Notes: generated from the letters alone by a model not told the origin. Positions 17,051 through 25,396 are shown, numbered from the stretch's first letter. The stretch: 38,828 nucleotides of DNA from Nitrospirota bacterium (GCA_037386965.1 JARRLN010000002.1:75443-114270); one strand, 5' to 3'. Translations and numbers: made by a program.

Positions 17051-18034
17051 TTAGAACCAGGCCAGCACGGCCTCGCAGATAATCCAGGCCAGGACGAAGC
17101 AGCACGGGAGCGTAAAGACCCAGGCCATCAGGATCTTGCCCGCTATGCCCCAGCGCACCGCCGTCAGCCTCCGGGTGGCTCCCACCCCCATGATGGAGGT
17201 GGAAATGACATGGGTCGTGCTGACCGGCATGCCCATCGCGCTGGCCCCGAGGATGACGGCGGCCGATGCGGTCTCGGCGGAGAACCCATGGATGGGCTCC
17301 AGTTTGAGCATGTGAAAGCCCAGCGTCTTGATGACCCTCCAGCCCCCCAGCGCGGTGCCCAGGCCCATGGCGACGGCGCACATGAGGATGACCCAGAGCG
17401 GCACGGCCACCACCTTCAGGAAGCCCCCGCTCACCAGGGCCAGCGTGATGATGCCCATGACCTTCTGGGCGTCGTTTGAGCCGTGGCTGAAGGCCATCAA
17501 CGCCGAAGAGGCTATCTGGAGCCTTCCAAACACCCTGTTGACCGTCCCGGGCCCGTACCGCCCGAAAAAGAGCAGGATGAGCTTCATGAAGTAGTATCCG
17601 AAGAACATGCCGAAGATGGGCGAGGTCAGGAGGGCCAGGAATATCTTCTTCAGGCCCCCGAGGTTCAGGATGTCGAACCCGCCGAAGGCCACCGCGGCGC
17701 CCATCACGCTGCCGATGAGGGCGTGAGACGCGCTGACCGGCAGGCCCCTTTTCGTCATGAGGGCGTTCCAGAGGAACCCGGCCACCAGGGCGGCGACCAC
17801 CACCTGCTGGGTCACGGCTTCGGGATGGACGATGCCCTTTCCGATGGTCCTGGCCACTGCCGTGGAGAACAGGGCTCCCAGGATGTTCATCGTCGCCGCC
17901 AGCAGCACGGCCTGAAGCGGGCCCAGCACCCGGGTGGACACGACCGTGGCAATGGCGTTGGCCGAGTCGTTCCAGCCGTTGCTTATCTCGAAAAGGACGG
18001 AGAGGACGACGACGAGGAGGATGATCTCAGGCAT
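17051..18034 (-). CDS. PiT-family inorganic phosphate transporter
   Basis: A 327-residue membrane transporter of the PiT (PHO-4) family, which moves phosphate, often as a metal-phosphate complex, with H+ or Na+. The family signature appears twice: GWNDSANAIATVVSTRV near the N-terminus and FSHGSNDAQKVMGI near residue 185. About ten hydrophobic helices are seen. It overlaps the upstream DUF47 gene by eight bases, so the two are coupled, as is common. Length suits the short bacterial form. Confidence 0.93.
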   Translation of the reverse strand: MPEIILLVVVLSVLFEISNGWNDSANAIATVVSTRVLGPLQAVLLAATMNILGALFSTAVARTIGKGIVHPEAVTQQVVVAALVAGFLWNALMTKRGLPVSASHALIGSVMGAAVAFGGFDILNLGGLKKIFLALLTSPIFGMFFGYYFMKLILLFFGRYGPGTVNRVFGRLQIASSALMAFSHGSNDAQKVMGIITLALVSGGFLKVVAVPLWVILMCAVAMGLGTALGGWRVIKTLGFHMLKLEPIHGFSAETASAAVILGASAMGMPVSTTHVISTSIMGVGATRRLTAVRWGIAGKILMAWVFTLPCCFVLAWIICEAVLAWF

Positions 18035-18650
18035 GTTTCAAAACGATTCCCTCAAGGATGTTGGCCACGTCCTCGCACTTGTCCGAGGCCTCCTCCAGGT
18101 GTTCGTAGATGGTCTTCCACTTGATGATCATCGCCGCGTCGTTCCGGTACTCCTCGAACAGGTCCCCCAGGGCCGTCCGGAAGATGCGGTCGATGCGGTT
18201 CTCCATCCGGTTGATCTCGATGCAGTACTCCTTGACGTGCTCGTAGTCCTTGGCCTCCAGCTCCTGGAAGGCCCGGTGGATGAACTTGGTGGTCTCGTGC
18301 AGCTCCCGGGCCAGTTGGACGGCGTCCCTGGTGGGGCGGGTTATCCTGAACACCAGCATCTTGTCCACGCACGCCCAGGCCAGGTCGATGATGTCGTCGA
18401 TGCGGGTGGCCAGCTCGTGGATGTCCTCGCGGTCTATGGGGGTGATGAAGGTCTGGTTGAGCTTGCGCATGACGTCGTGGGTGACCAGGTCGGCCTGGTG
18501 CTCTATCTCGTGAATCTGCTTGGCCTTGCCCTCGGCGTTCTCGAAATTCTCCATCAGGGAGAGCAGGGCCTCCGTGGCGGCCATGGCGTGGGCGATGCTC
18601 TGGTCGAAGAGGACGAAAAAGTCTATCCGGCGGGGAAATATTTTTTTCAT
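18027..18650 (-). CDS. DUF47 (PhoU-like) phosphate-transport regulator
   Basis: A 207-residue all-alpha protein of the DUF47/TIGR00153 family, structurally related to PhoU, encoded directly before a PiT transporter. Visible family features include FVLFDQSIAHAMAATEALLSLMENF at the N-terminus, HEIEHQADLVTHDVMRKLNQTFITPIDREDIHELATRIDDIIDLAW (acidic and His metal ligands typical of PhoU folds), and a helical C-terminus. It is thought to modulate the transporter. The ATG at 18650 follows a strong promoter with almost no leader. Confidence 0.93.
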   Translation of the reverse strand: MKKIFPRRIDFFVLFDQSIAHAMAATEALLSLMENFENAEGKAKQIHEIEHQADLVTHDVMRKLNQTFITPIDREDIHELATRIDDIIDLAWACVDKMLVFRITRPTRDAVQLARELHETTKFIHRAFQELEAKDYEHVKEYCIEINRMENRIDRIFRTALGDLFEEYRNDAAMIIKWKTIYEHLEEASDKCEDVANILEGIVLKHA

Positions 18651-18657
18651 GCCTCAC

Positions 18658-18686
18658 ATGATACTGCCCGGTGCCGGTGAAGTCAA
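18658..18686 (-). promoter_or_regulatory. Sigma-70 promoter of the DUF47-PiT operon
   Basis: On the minus strand, TTGACT (18686-18681), a 17-base spacer, then TATCAT (18663-18658). The hexamer ends seven bases before ATG 18650, so the transcript should start at or one base before the start codon. Confidence 0.7.
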
Positions 18687-18723
18687 TTCAGAGGGGCGCG
18701 CCGGAAACGGCGGTCTCCGGGCC

Positions 18724-20235
18724 TCAGAGCACCAGCTCGCCGAACTCGGCGGCCACCAGATCCTGAAGGGAGGCCACCGCCTTGAAGGCGTGGCGGAGCA
18801 CCTCCCGGTCCCGGGGAGAAAGGGTGCCGGGGTTGATGAAGGTGTCTATTTTCCTGCCGCCCAGGTACTTGTCCACCTGGGCCGAGAGGGCGAAATGAAG
18901 CAGGAACCTGTACGCGGCCTCGAAGTACTCCCCGTCGTCCGGGTGCAGAAAGCCCTGGTCCACCAGGGCGGCGATGCGCTTCAGGGTGGAGGTCTCCCGC
19001 ACGCCGTGCAGGAGGGCCAGGAGGCGGACCCCCTCCACCACGAAGATGAGCCCGCTCCGCTTGATGTCCATCTCGCCCCGGTGCTCCCCGCTTTTTTCGG
19101 TGATGAACCGGCCCATGAACCCCGTGGGCGCCTTGTGGGCGCTTTCCTCCTCCCTGAGGACCCTCAGGGCCTCATGGTGGCGCTCAAGCAGGTCGAAGGC
19201 GAACTCGCTCAATCCCTCAAAGAGGGAGAAATCCCCGTAGGCCGGTGCGGCGTCGTAAAAAACGGTCAGGTACCGCACCAGGGCGGGGACCTGCCGCTCG
19301 AACCAGTACTGAAGCTGGAGCTTCCATTCGAAGGAGCTCTTCCGCCAGGTGGGATTCATCGACATGACGTAGCCCGGGCACCAGGCGAACCCCAGGGCGA
19401 GGAGGCTCTCGGAGAACTGCCGGGTGAGCTCCATGAAGTACTGGTCGTAGGCCCTGTCCCATTGCCTGCTGTCGGCGATGATGAGGCCATGGTCCTGGTC
19501 GGTCCTGAGAAGGTTCTCCATCCTGCCGTGGCTGCCCGTCAGGAAGAGGCAGAAGGGCAGGGGCGGCTCCCCCATCTTCTGCATGACGAGCTCCAGGGCC
19601 CTCCGGTGCACGTCCTGGTTGACCAGCGAGACCATGACCACGACGTCGCAGGCCCGTACGCCCGCGCCCATCTTCGAGGCGGCCGTCTCCGGCAGCTTCC
19701 GGCGGATGGCCCCCAGGTCCTCGAGGCTCTGCGCGCTCGCGATGCCCTCTATGAGAGTCATGGGCTCGGGGTACCGGAGCTTCAGGAGCTGCCGGAGGGT
19801 CACCATGCCCGCGACCTTTCCACGGGCCAGGAGAGGGAGGTGCTTGATGCGCCGGGACGAGAAGACCGAGAGGGCGCGCCAGACGTTGTCGCCGGGGCTC
19901 AGGGCCACCGGGGAAGGCGTCATGACCTTGCTTACGGGGGTCTTCTCCAGGTCCAGCCCGTCGGCGGCCGCCAGCCTCCGTATGACGTCCTTCTCGGTGA
20001 GGATGCCCTCCGGCCGGCCGTCCCTGTCCACCACGACCACGCTGGAGACCCCGCGGCGGGCCATCTCCTTGACGGCCGCCTTCACGCTCTCGCCCGGCAG
20101 GCAGGTGTACACCGAGGCCTCCATGACCGAGGCGAGGTCCTCGCTGTAAGGGAACGCGTGCATCCCCCTCAGGCTCTCGCGCCGGGCCTGGAGCTTCCTG
20201 AGCGAGGCAGGGTCGATGACGGGACGTTTCGCCAT
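18724..20235 (-). CDS. CBS/DUF294 putative nucleotidyltransferase (DUF294#2)
   Basis: A 503-residue cytoplasmic protein, paralogue of the gene at 10456 but without the cyclic-nucleotide domain. A CBS pair lies at about 35-160 (SSVVVVDRDGRPEGILTEKDVI and KHLPLLARGKVAGMVTLRQLL). The DUF294 transferase domain follows, with an intact signature GSHGR (234-238) and TDQD (245-248), and then CPGYVMSMNPTWRKS. The C-terminal DUF294_C domain has EKSGEHRGEMDIKRSG. The motif is that of GlnD-type nucleotidyltransferases, so it may modify a protein or small molecule. I choose ATG 20235 over ATG 20244 because the -10 hexamer ends four positions from the latter. It is divergent from acs, sharing a 400-base regulatory region. 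Confidence 0.87.
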   Translation of the reverse strand: MAKRPVIDPASLRKLQARRESLRGMHAFPYSEDLASVMEASVYTCLPGESVKAAVKEMARRGVSSVVVVDRDGRPEGILTEKDVIRRLAAADGLDLEKTPVSKVMTPSPVALSPGDNVWRALSVFSSRRIKHLPLLARGKVAGMVTLRQLLKLRYPEPMTLIEGIASAQSLEDLGAIRRKLPETAASKMGAGVRACDVVVMVSLVNQDVHRRALELVMQKMGEPPLPFCLFLTGSHGRMENLLRTDQDHGLIIADSRQWDRAYDQYFMELTRQFSESLLALGFAWCPGYVMSMNPTWRKSSFEWKLQLQYWFERQVPALVRYLTVFYDAAPAYGDFSLFEGLSEFAFDLLERHHEALRVLREEESAHKAPTGFMGRFITEKSGEHRGEMDIKRSGLIFVVEGVRLLALLHGVRETSTLKRIAALVDQGFLHPDDGEYFEAAYRFLLHFALSAQVDKYLGGRKIDTFINPGTLSPRDREVLRHAFKAVASLQDLVAAEFGELVL

Positions 20236-20247
20236 GGCAACCATATT

Positions 20248-20256
20248 ATTCTAACA
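20248..20256 (-). promoter_or_regulatory. Extended -10 promoter of DUF294#2
   Basis: On the minus strand, TGT-TAGAAT with the hexamer at 20253-20248. No -35 is visible. A start about seven bases downstream falls near 20241, a few bases ahead of ATG 20235. Confidence 0.5.
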
Positions 20257-20316
20257 GAATTCCAAGCGGCCCCCGGCTCCGCCGGCCGCGTGGATGGTCC
20301 GTCCCTCCCAGGGGTG

Positions 20317-20343
20317 GCAGGCCCCTGCACAGGGCCTGCTTTT
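20317..20343 (+). repeat. Perfect hairpin with short T-run between DUF294#2 and acs
   Basis: GCAGGCCC (20317-20324), a seven-base loop and GGGCCTGC (20332-20339), followed by TTTT. It looks like an intrinsic terminator, but no plus-strand gene ends upstream of it. The same octamers occur near the other sigma-54 promoter, at 10400-10418. Confidence 0.5.
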
Positions 20344-20348
20344 CCGCC

Positions 20349-20354
20349 TATAAT
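20349..20354 (+). promoter_or_regulatory. TATAAT element upstream of the acs activator sites
   Basis: A perfect TATAAT ending five bases before an ATG at 20360, in the same geometry as the leaderless genes elsewhere in the window. It may be a secondary housekeeping promoter for acs or drive a 40-codon frame that ends at 20482. No -35 match is convincing. Confidence 0.35.
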
Positions 20355-20365
20355 AAGGGATGGCC

Positions 20366-20413
20366 GTTACTTTTTGTATTTCTGCGAAGGAGGCTGCCGT
20401 AACGATTCGTAAC
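20366..20413 (+). promoter_or_regulatory. Upstream activator sites (GTTAC/GTAAC) for acs
   Basis: GTTAC-ttttt-GTATT at 20366-20380 (one clean half, one degraded) is followed by GTAAC-gattc-GTAAC at 20399-20413. The block ends about 123 bases before the -24 GG of the acs sigma-54 promoter, matching the layout at 10262-10301. Confidence 0.65.
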
Positions 20414-20484
20414 AGACGGGAAGGGCGAGGGGCGGGCTTCGGGCCGGACCTGCCCGGAGGGGAGGCGTGGCGGATGCCGTAATC

Positions 20485-20501
20485 CCGCCGTCTTTCGGCG
20501 G
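20485..20501 (+). repeat. Small perfect hairpin between activator sites and acs promoter
   Basis: CCGCCG-TCTTT-CGGCGG, a six-base stem with a five-base loop and no T-run. It is located in the presumed DNA-bending region between enhancer and promoter. No function can be assigned. Confidence 0.4.
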
Positions 20502-20535
20502 CACCCGCCTCCCCGGGGCCGAAGAAACCTTAAAC

Positions 20536-20551
20536 CGGCATTCAATTTGCT
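20536..20551 (+). promoter_or_regulatory. Sigma-54 (-24/-12) promoter of acs
   Basis: CGGCATTCAATTTGCT: GG (20537-20538) and GC (20549-20550) are separated by ten bases. The -12 side is identical to the DUF294#1 promoter, and the shared run AATTTGCTYATTTCC continues downstream. The predicted start near 20562 leaves a leader of about 80 bases with a good ribosome site. Confidence 0.75.
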
Positions 20552-20640
20552 TATTTCCAGCATACAAGTATGCCCACCCGGGGGAGGGTGGCTCGAATTT
20601 AGAAAAAAAGCGTAACCCATTCTCAAAAAAGGAGGCAGGC

Positions 20641-22611
20641 ATGGCTGAAAAGGGCATTGAAGTCTTCATGGCGGAGCAGAGGCTGTTTGCGCCGCCGGAC
20701 TGGTTTTCCCAAAAGGCCCACGTCTCGAGCATGCAGCAGTACGAGGACCTCTACAGGCGCTCCGTCGAGGACCCCGAAGGGTTCTGGGCCGAGATGGCCG
20801 ACAGATACATCACCTGGTACAGGAAGTGGGACAAGGTTCTTGAATACGACTTCGAGAAGCCCGAGATGAAGTGGTTTCGGGGCGGCACGCTCAACGCCTG
20901 CTACAACTGCATCGACCGCCACCTGGATAGCGACCGCAGAAACAAGGCGGCCCTCATCTGGGAGGCCGACGACGGCACGTACAAGACCTATACCTACCAG
21001 CAGCTCTGGTACGAGGTCAACAGGTTCGCGGGCGTACTCAAAAAGCACGGGGTCAGGAAGGGCGACCGCGTGACCATCTACCTGCCCATGATTCCGGAGC
21101 TTGCCATCGCCATGCTGGCCTGCGCCCGGATAGGGGCCATTCACAGCATCGTCTTCGGCGGCTTCTCCTCCACCTCCCTGAGGGACCGCATCAACGACTG
21201 CCAGGCCTCCATGGTCATCACGGCGGACTGGGGCATCCGCGGCGGCCGCAGGGTTCCTCTGAAGACCAACGCCGACGCCGCCCTGGAGGAAAGCCCCACG
21301 GTGCAGAAGGTCATCGTGGTCAGGCGAAGCAGCGGGGACGTGCCCATGGAAAATGGCAGGGACCTGTGGTGGCACGAGGAGATGGCGGCCAAGGACCTGC
21401 CCCTGCGCGTGGAGCCGGAGCAGATGGAGGCGGAGGACCCCCTGTTCATCCTCTATACGTCGGGCTCCACGGGCAAGCCCAAGGGCGTGCTGCACACCAC
21501 CGGTGGATACACTCTCTTTACCAACCTCACCTTCCGGTGGATATTCGACTACCACGACGAGGACATATTCTTCTGCACCGCCGACATCGGGTGGATTACG
21601 GGCCACAGCTACATCGTCTACGGCCCCCTGTCGGCGGGGGCCACGAGCCTCATGTTCGAGGGCGTGCCCACCTACCCGGACCCCGGAAGGTTCTGGGACA
21701 TCTGCGACAAGCACCAGGTCAACACCATCTACACGGCCCCCACGGTCATCCGGGCCCTGATGCGCGAAGGCCCGCAGTGGGCGGAGAAGTACGACCTGTC
21801 CTCCCTCAGGCTCCTGGGGACGGTGGGCGAGCCCATCAACCCCGAGGCCTGGATGTGGTACCACACCCACGTGGGCAAGGGGAAACTGCCCATCGTGGAC
21901 ACGTGGTGGCAGACGGAGACCGGGGGCATCCTGATAACCCCCCTGCCGGGGGCCATGACGCTGAAGCCCGGCTCGGCCAACCGGCCTTTCCCCGGCGTGG
22001 TGCCCAAGGTTCTCAAGGAGGACGGCTCGGAGGCTTCCGCCAACGAGGGCGGCTACCTGGTCATAGAGAAGCCCTGGCCGGGAATGATCCGGGGGACCTA
22101 CGGCGACCCCGAGAACAAGCGGGTCAAGGAGGTCTACTTCAGCCGCTTCCCGGGCACGTACTTCACCGGCGACGGCGCCCGCGTCGACGATGACGGCGAT
22201 TACTGGCTCATGGGCCGCATCGACGACGTCATCAACGTCTCGGGCCACCGCATCGGCACCGCCGAGGTGGAAAGCGCCCTGGTGAGCCACGAGGCCGTGG
22301 CCGAGGCCGCCGTGGTGGGCTACCCCCACGAGATAAAGGGCGAGGGCATCTACGTCTACGTCACCCTGAAGGAGGGCGTGGAGCCCACCGACGAGCTGGT
22401 CAAGACCCTCAGGGGCCACGTCCGCTCGGTCATCGGCCCCATCGCCACCCCCGACAAGATGCAGTTCGCCCCGGGACTGCCCAAGACCCGGAGCGGCAAG
22501 ATCATGCGCCGCATCCTCCGCAAGATTGCCCGCGGGGATGAGGACCTGGGGGACACCTCCACCCTGGCCGACCCCTCCGTGGTGAAGAGCCTGCTTCACG
22601 GGCGGCTCTAG
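20641..22611 (+). CDS. acs: Acetyl-CoA synthetase
   Basis: AMP-forming acetate-CoA ligase, 656 residues, full family length; it activates acetate to acetyl-AMP and then acetyl-CoA in the cytoplasm. Motifs seen are SGSTGKPKG (274-282, phosphate loop), the WWQTETGG motif beginning about residue 422 (carboxylate pocket Trp of acetyl-CoA synthetases), [20 protein letters not shown] with the hinge Asp region, and [11 protein letters not shown] with the catalytic Lys620, the site of inhibitory acetylation in Salmonella Acs. The start is ATG 20641, preceded by AAGGAGG at 20629-20635; an upstream in-frame GTG at 20467 lies before the sigma-54 start and is rejected. It is the clearest metabolic output of the symporter-kinase circuit in this window. 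Confidence 0.96.
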   Translation: MAEKGIEVFMAEQRLFAPPDWFSQKAHVSSMQQYEDLYRRSVEDPEGFWAEMADRYITWYRKWDKVLEYDFEKPEMKWFRGGTLNACYNCIDRHLDSDRRNKAALIWEADDGTYKTYTYQQLWYEVNRFAGVLKKHGVRKGDRVTIYLPMIPELAIAMLACARIGAIHSIVFGGFSSTSLRDRINDCQASMVITADWGIRGGRRVPLKTNADAALEESPTVQKVIVVRRSSGDVPMENGRDLWWHEEMAAKDLPLRVEPEQMEAEDPLFILYTSGSTGKPKGVLHTTGGYTLFTNLTFRWIFDYHDEDIFFCTADIGWITGHSYIVYGPLSAGATSLMFEGVPTYPDPGRFWDICDKHQVNTIYTAPTVIRALMREGPQWAEKYDLSSLRLLGTVGEPINPEAWMWYHTHVGKGKLPIVDTWWQTETGGILITPLPGAMTLKPGSANRPFPGVVPKVLKEDGSEASANEGGYLVIEKPWPGMIRGTYGDPENKRVKEVYFSRFPGTYFTGDGARVDDDGDYWLMGRIDDVINVSGHRIGTAEVESALVSHEAVAEAAVVGYPHEIKGEGIYVYVTLKEGVEPTDELVKTLRGHVRSVIGPIATPDKMQFAPGLPKTRSGKIMRRILRKIARGDEDLGDTSTLADPSVVKSLLHGRL

Positions 22612-22617
22612 GGGCGC

Positions 22618-23175
22618 GTGGGGCTCCAGCGGTTCTTCATCCACCGGGACGAGGCCGTCCTCGTCCTGGTGGACGTCCAGGAGAAGCTGGCCTCGGCCAT
22701 GCCGGTGCGCGCGGAGGTCACGCGCAACTGCCTCCGCCTGCTTCAGGCGGCCGGGGTACTGGGCATCCCGGTGCTGGTGACCGAGCAGTACCCCGGGGGC
22801 CTGGGCCCCACCGTGCCGGAGCTCAGGGAGGCCGTCCCCGGATACTCCCCCATAGAGAAGCTCTGCTTCGGCTGCGCCGAGGAGCCGGCCTTCAGGGAGG
22901 CCCTCACCCGGACGGGCAGGGAGAAGGTCGTCCTCACCGGCATGGAGACCCACGTCTGCGTGTGGCAGACCGGCCTCGGCCTTCTCAGGGACGGCTACGG
23001 CGTGCACCTCGTAAGCGATGCCGTCTGCTCCCGCACCAAGGAGAACTGGCGGTTGGGCCTGGCCCTGGCCCGGGACGCCGGGGCCGTGGTCTCCTCCACC
23101 GAAACGGTGCTCTTTCAGCTCATGGAGCGCGCCGGGACCGAGGAGTTCAAAGCCATCTCAAAGCTCATCAAGTAG
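22618..23175 (+). CDS. Isochorismatase-family cysteine hydrolase
   Basis: A 185-residue hydrolase of the isochorismatase/nicotinamidase-like fold. The catalytic triad is visible: Asp19 in LVDVQEK, Lys81 in IEKLCFGC and Cys114 in METHVCVWQT. The length and short loops match the YcaC-like group, whose substrates are mostly unknown. GTG 22618 lies six bases after the acs stop, so it is probably in the acs transcript. No metal-binding His cluster like that of nicotinamidases is obvious, so nicotinamide is not a safe assignment. Confidence 0.88.
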   Translation: MGLQRFFIHRDEAVLVLVDVQEKLASAMPVRAEVTRNCLRLLQAAGVLGIPVLVTEQYPGGLGPTVPELREAVPGYSPIEKLCFGCAEEPAFREALTRTGREKVVLTGMETHVCVWQTGLGLLRDGYGVHLVSDAVCSRTKENWRLGLALARDAGAVVSSTETVLFQLMERAGTEEFKAISKLIK

Positions 23176-23323
23176 ACTCCCGGACACACGCGGCGCACGC
23201 TGACTCGAAAACGCGGGGGAGTCCCTCAAGAAATCCTTCCTGAGGAGGCTGCAAGGAGCGGGCTCGCCGCCCCGGGAAAGCGCCGGGGAGGTGAGCGAAA
23301 ACACAGCGCTCCTTCTCCCCCCG

Positions 23324-23332
23324 TGATAGAAT
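23324..23332 (+). promoter_or_regulatory. Extended -10 promoter, probably leaderless
   Basis: TGA-TAGAAT with the hexamer at 23327-23332, ending five bases before ATG 23338. Transcription would start at the start codon. Confidence 0.55.
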
Positions 23333-23337
23333 CCCGC

Positions 23338-23631
23338 ATGAGGGCAATCGTCTTTCTTCTTCTGGCCGCGCTCTGGGCCCTGCCTTTCGTGGGTTGCGAG
23401 GCCAACCCGGTTCACGAGTACGGCACGGGCCTCCTCAAGTCCCGGGAAAAGGCCGCCACGACAGCCGATGCCGCAAGCCTCCGGGCACTCCGCCAATCCA
23501 TCCAGGCCTTCAGGGCGGCGGAGGGACGGTATCCGGAGAGCGTGGATGAACTGGCCGCCTTCTCCGGGCTGGAGCTGTCTCCCCAGACCTACGCCTACGA
23601 CCCCGAGACGGGCGCCATCACTCCGAGGTAG
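23338..23631 (+). CDS. Small lipoprotein with pseudopilin-like C-terminal motif
   Basis: A 97-residue predicted lipoprotein: signal AIVFLLLAALWALPF and lipobox FVGC (Cys20). After a linker it has ASLRALRQSIQAFRAAEGRY-PESVDEL, which resembles the helix-turn (DNGRYPT-like) stretch of major pseudopilins and related type II secretion proteins, but the N-terminal pilin helix and cleavage site are absent. Function unknown. I chose ATG 23338 over the upstream GTG 23323 because of the -10 element and because the signal peptide begins there. Its 3' end overlaps the convergent membrane-protein gene by 14 bases. Confidence 0.72.
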   Translation: MRAIVFLLLAALWALPFVGCEANPVHEYGTGLLKSREKAATTADAASLRALRQSIQAFRAAEGRYPESVDELAAFSGLELSPQTYAYDPETGAITPR

Positions 23632-24055
23632 CCAGCCCCCCGCCCGCGGGGCGGGGCTTCCGCACTACCCAGAGGACGTCCATGTCCCTCAGGTAGTACA
23701 GCGCGAAGCACGCGGCCAGCATGGGCCAGGCCGCGAAAAAAAGCAGGTTTGGAAGCTCCCAGGGGTTGAGGTACTGCTTCCAGGCCGCCAGGGTGGAGGC
23801 AAGGTGCATCAGAAGGACGAGCCCGTAGCTCAGCCTCTTCCAAAGGCCCAGGGCGAAGGCCACGATGAGAAGCATTTCCAGCGCCCCCACCGCGTAGAAG
23901 AAGCCCTCCCCCAGCTCGACGCCGTAGAAGCTCCGGAAGACCCCCGCCGAATGGGAGGCATTGACGAACTTATCCAGCGTCCACATGAACATGACGACAA
24001 AGACCCCCGCCCTGAGCGTCACCAGGGCCAGGGCGACCCGCTTTCCGTTCTGCAT
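23618..24055 (-). CDS. DoxX-like four-helix membrane protein
   Basis: A 145-residue integral membrane protein with four hydrophobic segments (VALALVTLRAGVFVVMFMWT, GEGFFYAVGALEMLLIVAFALG, LSYGLVLLMHLASTLAA and PNLLFFAAWPMLAACFALYYL). The layout and length resemble DoxX/DUF-type small membrane proteins, whose functions are mostly undefined. I chose ATG 24055, which has AGGAGG upstream, over ATG 24094. It is flanked by a convergent gene and a divergent promoter for rpmE. The family call is tentative. Confidence 0.72.
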   Translation of the reverse strand: MQNGKRVALALVTLRAGVFVVMFMWTLDKFVNASHSAGVFRSFYGVELGEGFFYAVGALEMLLIVAFALGLWKRLSYGLVLLMHLASTLAAWKQYLNPWELPNLLFFAAWPMLAACFALYYLRDMDVLWVVRKPRPAGGGLATSE

Positions 24056-24183
24056 GGCTTCCGTCCTCCTCGCTGCGCATGGTTTCCCCCACATAGGTAT
24101 ACCAGACGGGGCCCGCTGTCAAGTTTCCGAAAAATCCTCCTTTTTCTCCGGGCCTTGCTCCCCGAGCCCTTTCCCTTCAAAGC

Positions 24184-24212
24184 TTGATGATTTCCGGCGG
24201 GAAAGGTATAAT
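24184..24212 (+). promoter_or_regulatory. Sigma-70 promoter of rpmE
   Basis: TTGATG at 24184-24189, a 17-base spacer and TATAAT at 24207-24212. Start is expected near 24219, giving a leader of about 26 bases with CGGAGGA before GTG 24245. Confidence 0.8.
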
Positions 24213-24244
24213 ATATAGTTGAAATCATCTCGGAGGACGACACA

Positions 24245-24463
24245 GTGAAGGAAGGCATTCATCCGAATTACAAGGAAGCACAGGTGGTCTGCGCGTGCGG
24301 GGAGACCTTCGCCACGCGGTCCACGAAGGAGAAAATCCACGTCGATATATGCTCCAACTGCCACCCCTTCTTCACGGGGAGGCAGAAGATAGTGGACACC
24401 GAAGGCCGGGTCGAGAAGTTCAAGAAGAAGTACGCCCGGAAGAAGAAGCAGCAGGAAAGTTAG
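24245..24463 (+). CDS. rpmE: 50S ribosomal protein L31 (zinc-binding type)
   Basis: Ribosomal protein L31, 72 residues. The start (M)[18 protein letters not shown] is a standard L31 N-terminus. Cys16, Cys18, Cys36 and Cys39 (CAC...CSNC) are the zinc ligands of the C+ form. The C-terminal tail is Lys-rich. The GTG start has CGGAGGA upstream. In many delta-proteobacteria and related lineages L31 lies before DUF1385 and prfA, as here. Confidence 0.95.
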   Translation: MKEGIHPNYKEAQVVCACGETFATRSTKEKIHVDICSNCHPFFTGRQKIVDTEGRVEKFKKKYARKKKQQES

Positions 24464-24481
24464 CAAGCCAGAAGAGGACGG

Positions 24482-24518
24482 CCGTCGGCATTGCCTCCGG
24501 GGTGCTGACGGCTTTTTT
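24482..24518 (+). terminator. Intrinsic terminator or attenuator between rpmE and DUF1385
   Basis: CCGTCGGCA (24482-24490) and TGCTGACGG (24503-24511) form a nine-base stem with one G-U pair, followed by C and six T (24513-24518). It ends four bases before ATG 24523, so it separates rpmE from the translation genes. Confidence 0.8.
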
Positions 24519-24522
24519 GCGG

Positions 24523-25389
24523 ATGAAACACATCGGCGGCCAGGCGGTCATAGAAGGGGTCATGATGAAGGCCCGGCGGGGCTGGACGGTGGCCGTCAGA
24601 GACCCTTCGGGCGGAATCCAACTGAAACGGGAGCCCCTGAAGGAGCTCCCCCGCCACTTGCGGCTCCCCCTCGTAAGGGGGGTGGTCACCCTGTATCACA
24701 CCCTTTCCATAGGCATACGGGCGCTGGAGTACTCGGCCAGCGCGGCCTTCCCCGAAGAGGAGCAGGCGGGGCGGGGCTCCATCGCCTTCTCCATCGTCCT
24801 GGCCGTGGCCCTGGCCGTGGTGCTTTTCATCCTGGTGCCGCTTTACGCGGCCAAGCTCCTGGGGATGGCCCTGCCCTCGGTGGCCGAAAGCTCGCTCCTG
24901 TTCAACCTCGCCGACGGCGTCGTCCGCGTGGCGGTCTTCCTCGTGTACGTCGTGGGCATCGGGTTCTGGAGTGAGATGCGGCGCATCTTCGAGTACCACG
25001 GGGCGGAGCACAAGGTCATCCATGCCTTCGAGGCGGGGCTCGGCCCGAGCCCCGGGGAGGCCAAGTCGCAGAGCCCGCTTCATCCGCGCTGCGGGACGAG
25101 CTTCCTGATGATCGTCATGGTGGTGAGCATCCTGGTTTTTTCCTTCATCCCCAAGGCCTGGCCCTTCCTCGGGAAGTTCCTGGCCCGGGTGGTGCTCATT
25201 CCCCTTATCGCGGGGGTGTCCTACGAGGTCCTGAAGCTCTCGGACCGGAGGAAGGACAACCCCCTGGTCCGGCTCCTCGTGCTGCCGGGGCTCATGCTTC
25301 AGCGCCTGACCACCCGGGAGCCGGACGAGGCCCAGCTCGAGGTGGCCGCCAGGGCCCTCACCGAGGTGCTGGCCATGGAAGAGGAATGA
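24523..25389 (+). CDS. DUF1385 (YqhQ-like) membrane protein
   Basis: A 288-residue membrane protein of the DUF1385 family. The conserved opening [16 protein letters not shown], the motif YHGAEHK (158-164) and HPRCGTSF (187-194) are family hallmarks. There are about four hydrophobic segments (for example 88-110, 131-150, 193-210 and 215-236). Function is not established. The ATG lies four bases after the T-run of the terminator and has no Shine-Dalgarno sequence; upstream alternatives GTG 24502 or TTG 24491 would fall inside the hairpin, so ATG 24523 is preferred. prfA starts seven bases after its stop. Confidence 0.88.
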   Translation: MKHIGGQAVIEGVMMKARRGWTVAVRDPSGGIQLKREPLKELPRHLRLPLVRGVVTLYHTLSIGIRALEYSASAAFPEEEQAGRGSIAFSIVLAVALAVVLFILVPLYAAKLLGMALPSVAESSLLFNLADGVVRVAVFLVYVVGIGFWSEMRRIFEYHGAEHKVIHAFEAGLGPSPGEAKSQSPLHPRCGTSFLMIVMVVSILVFSFIPKAWPFLGKFLARVVLIPLIAGVSYEVLKLSDRRKDNPLVRLLVLPGLMLQRLTTREPDEAQLEVAARALTEVLAMEEE

Positions 25390-25396
25390 AAGAGAC

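Noticed and set aside
20467-20640. N-terminal extension of Acs from GTG 20467
   Set aside because: It contains the sigma-54 promoter, and the family N-terminus plus a good ribosome site are at 20641.
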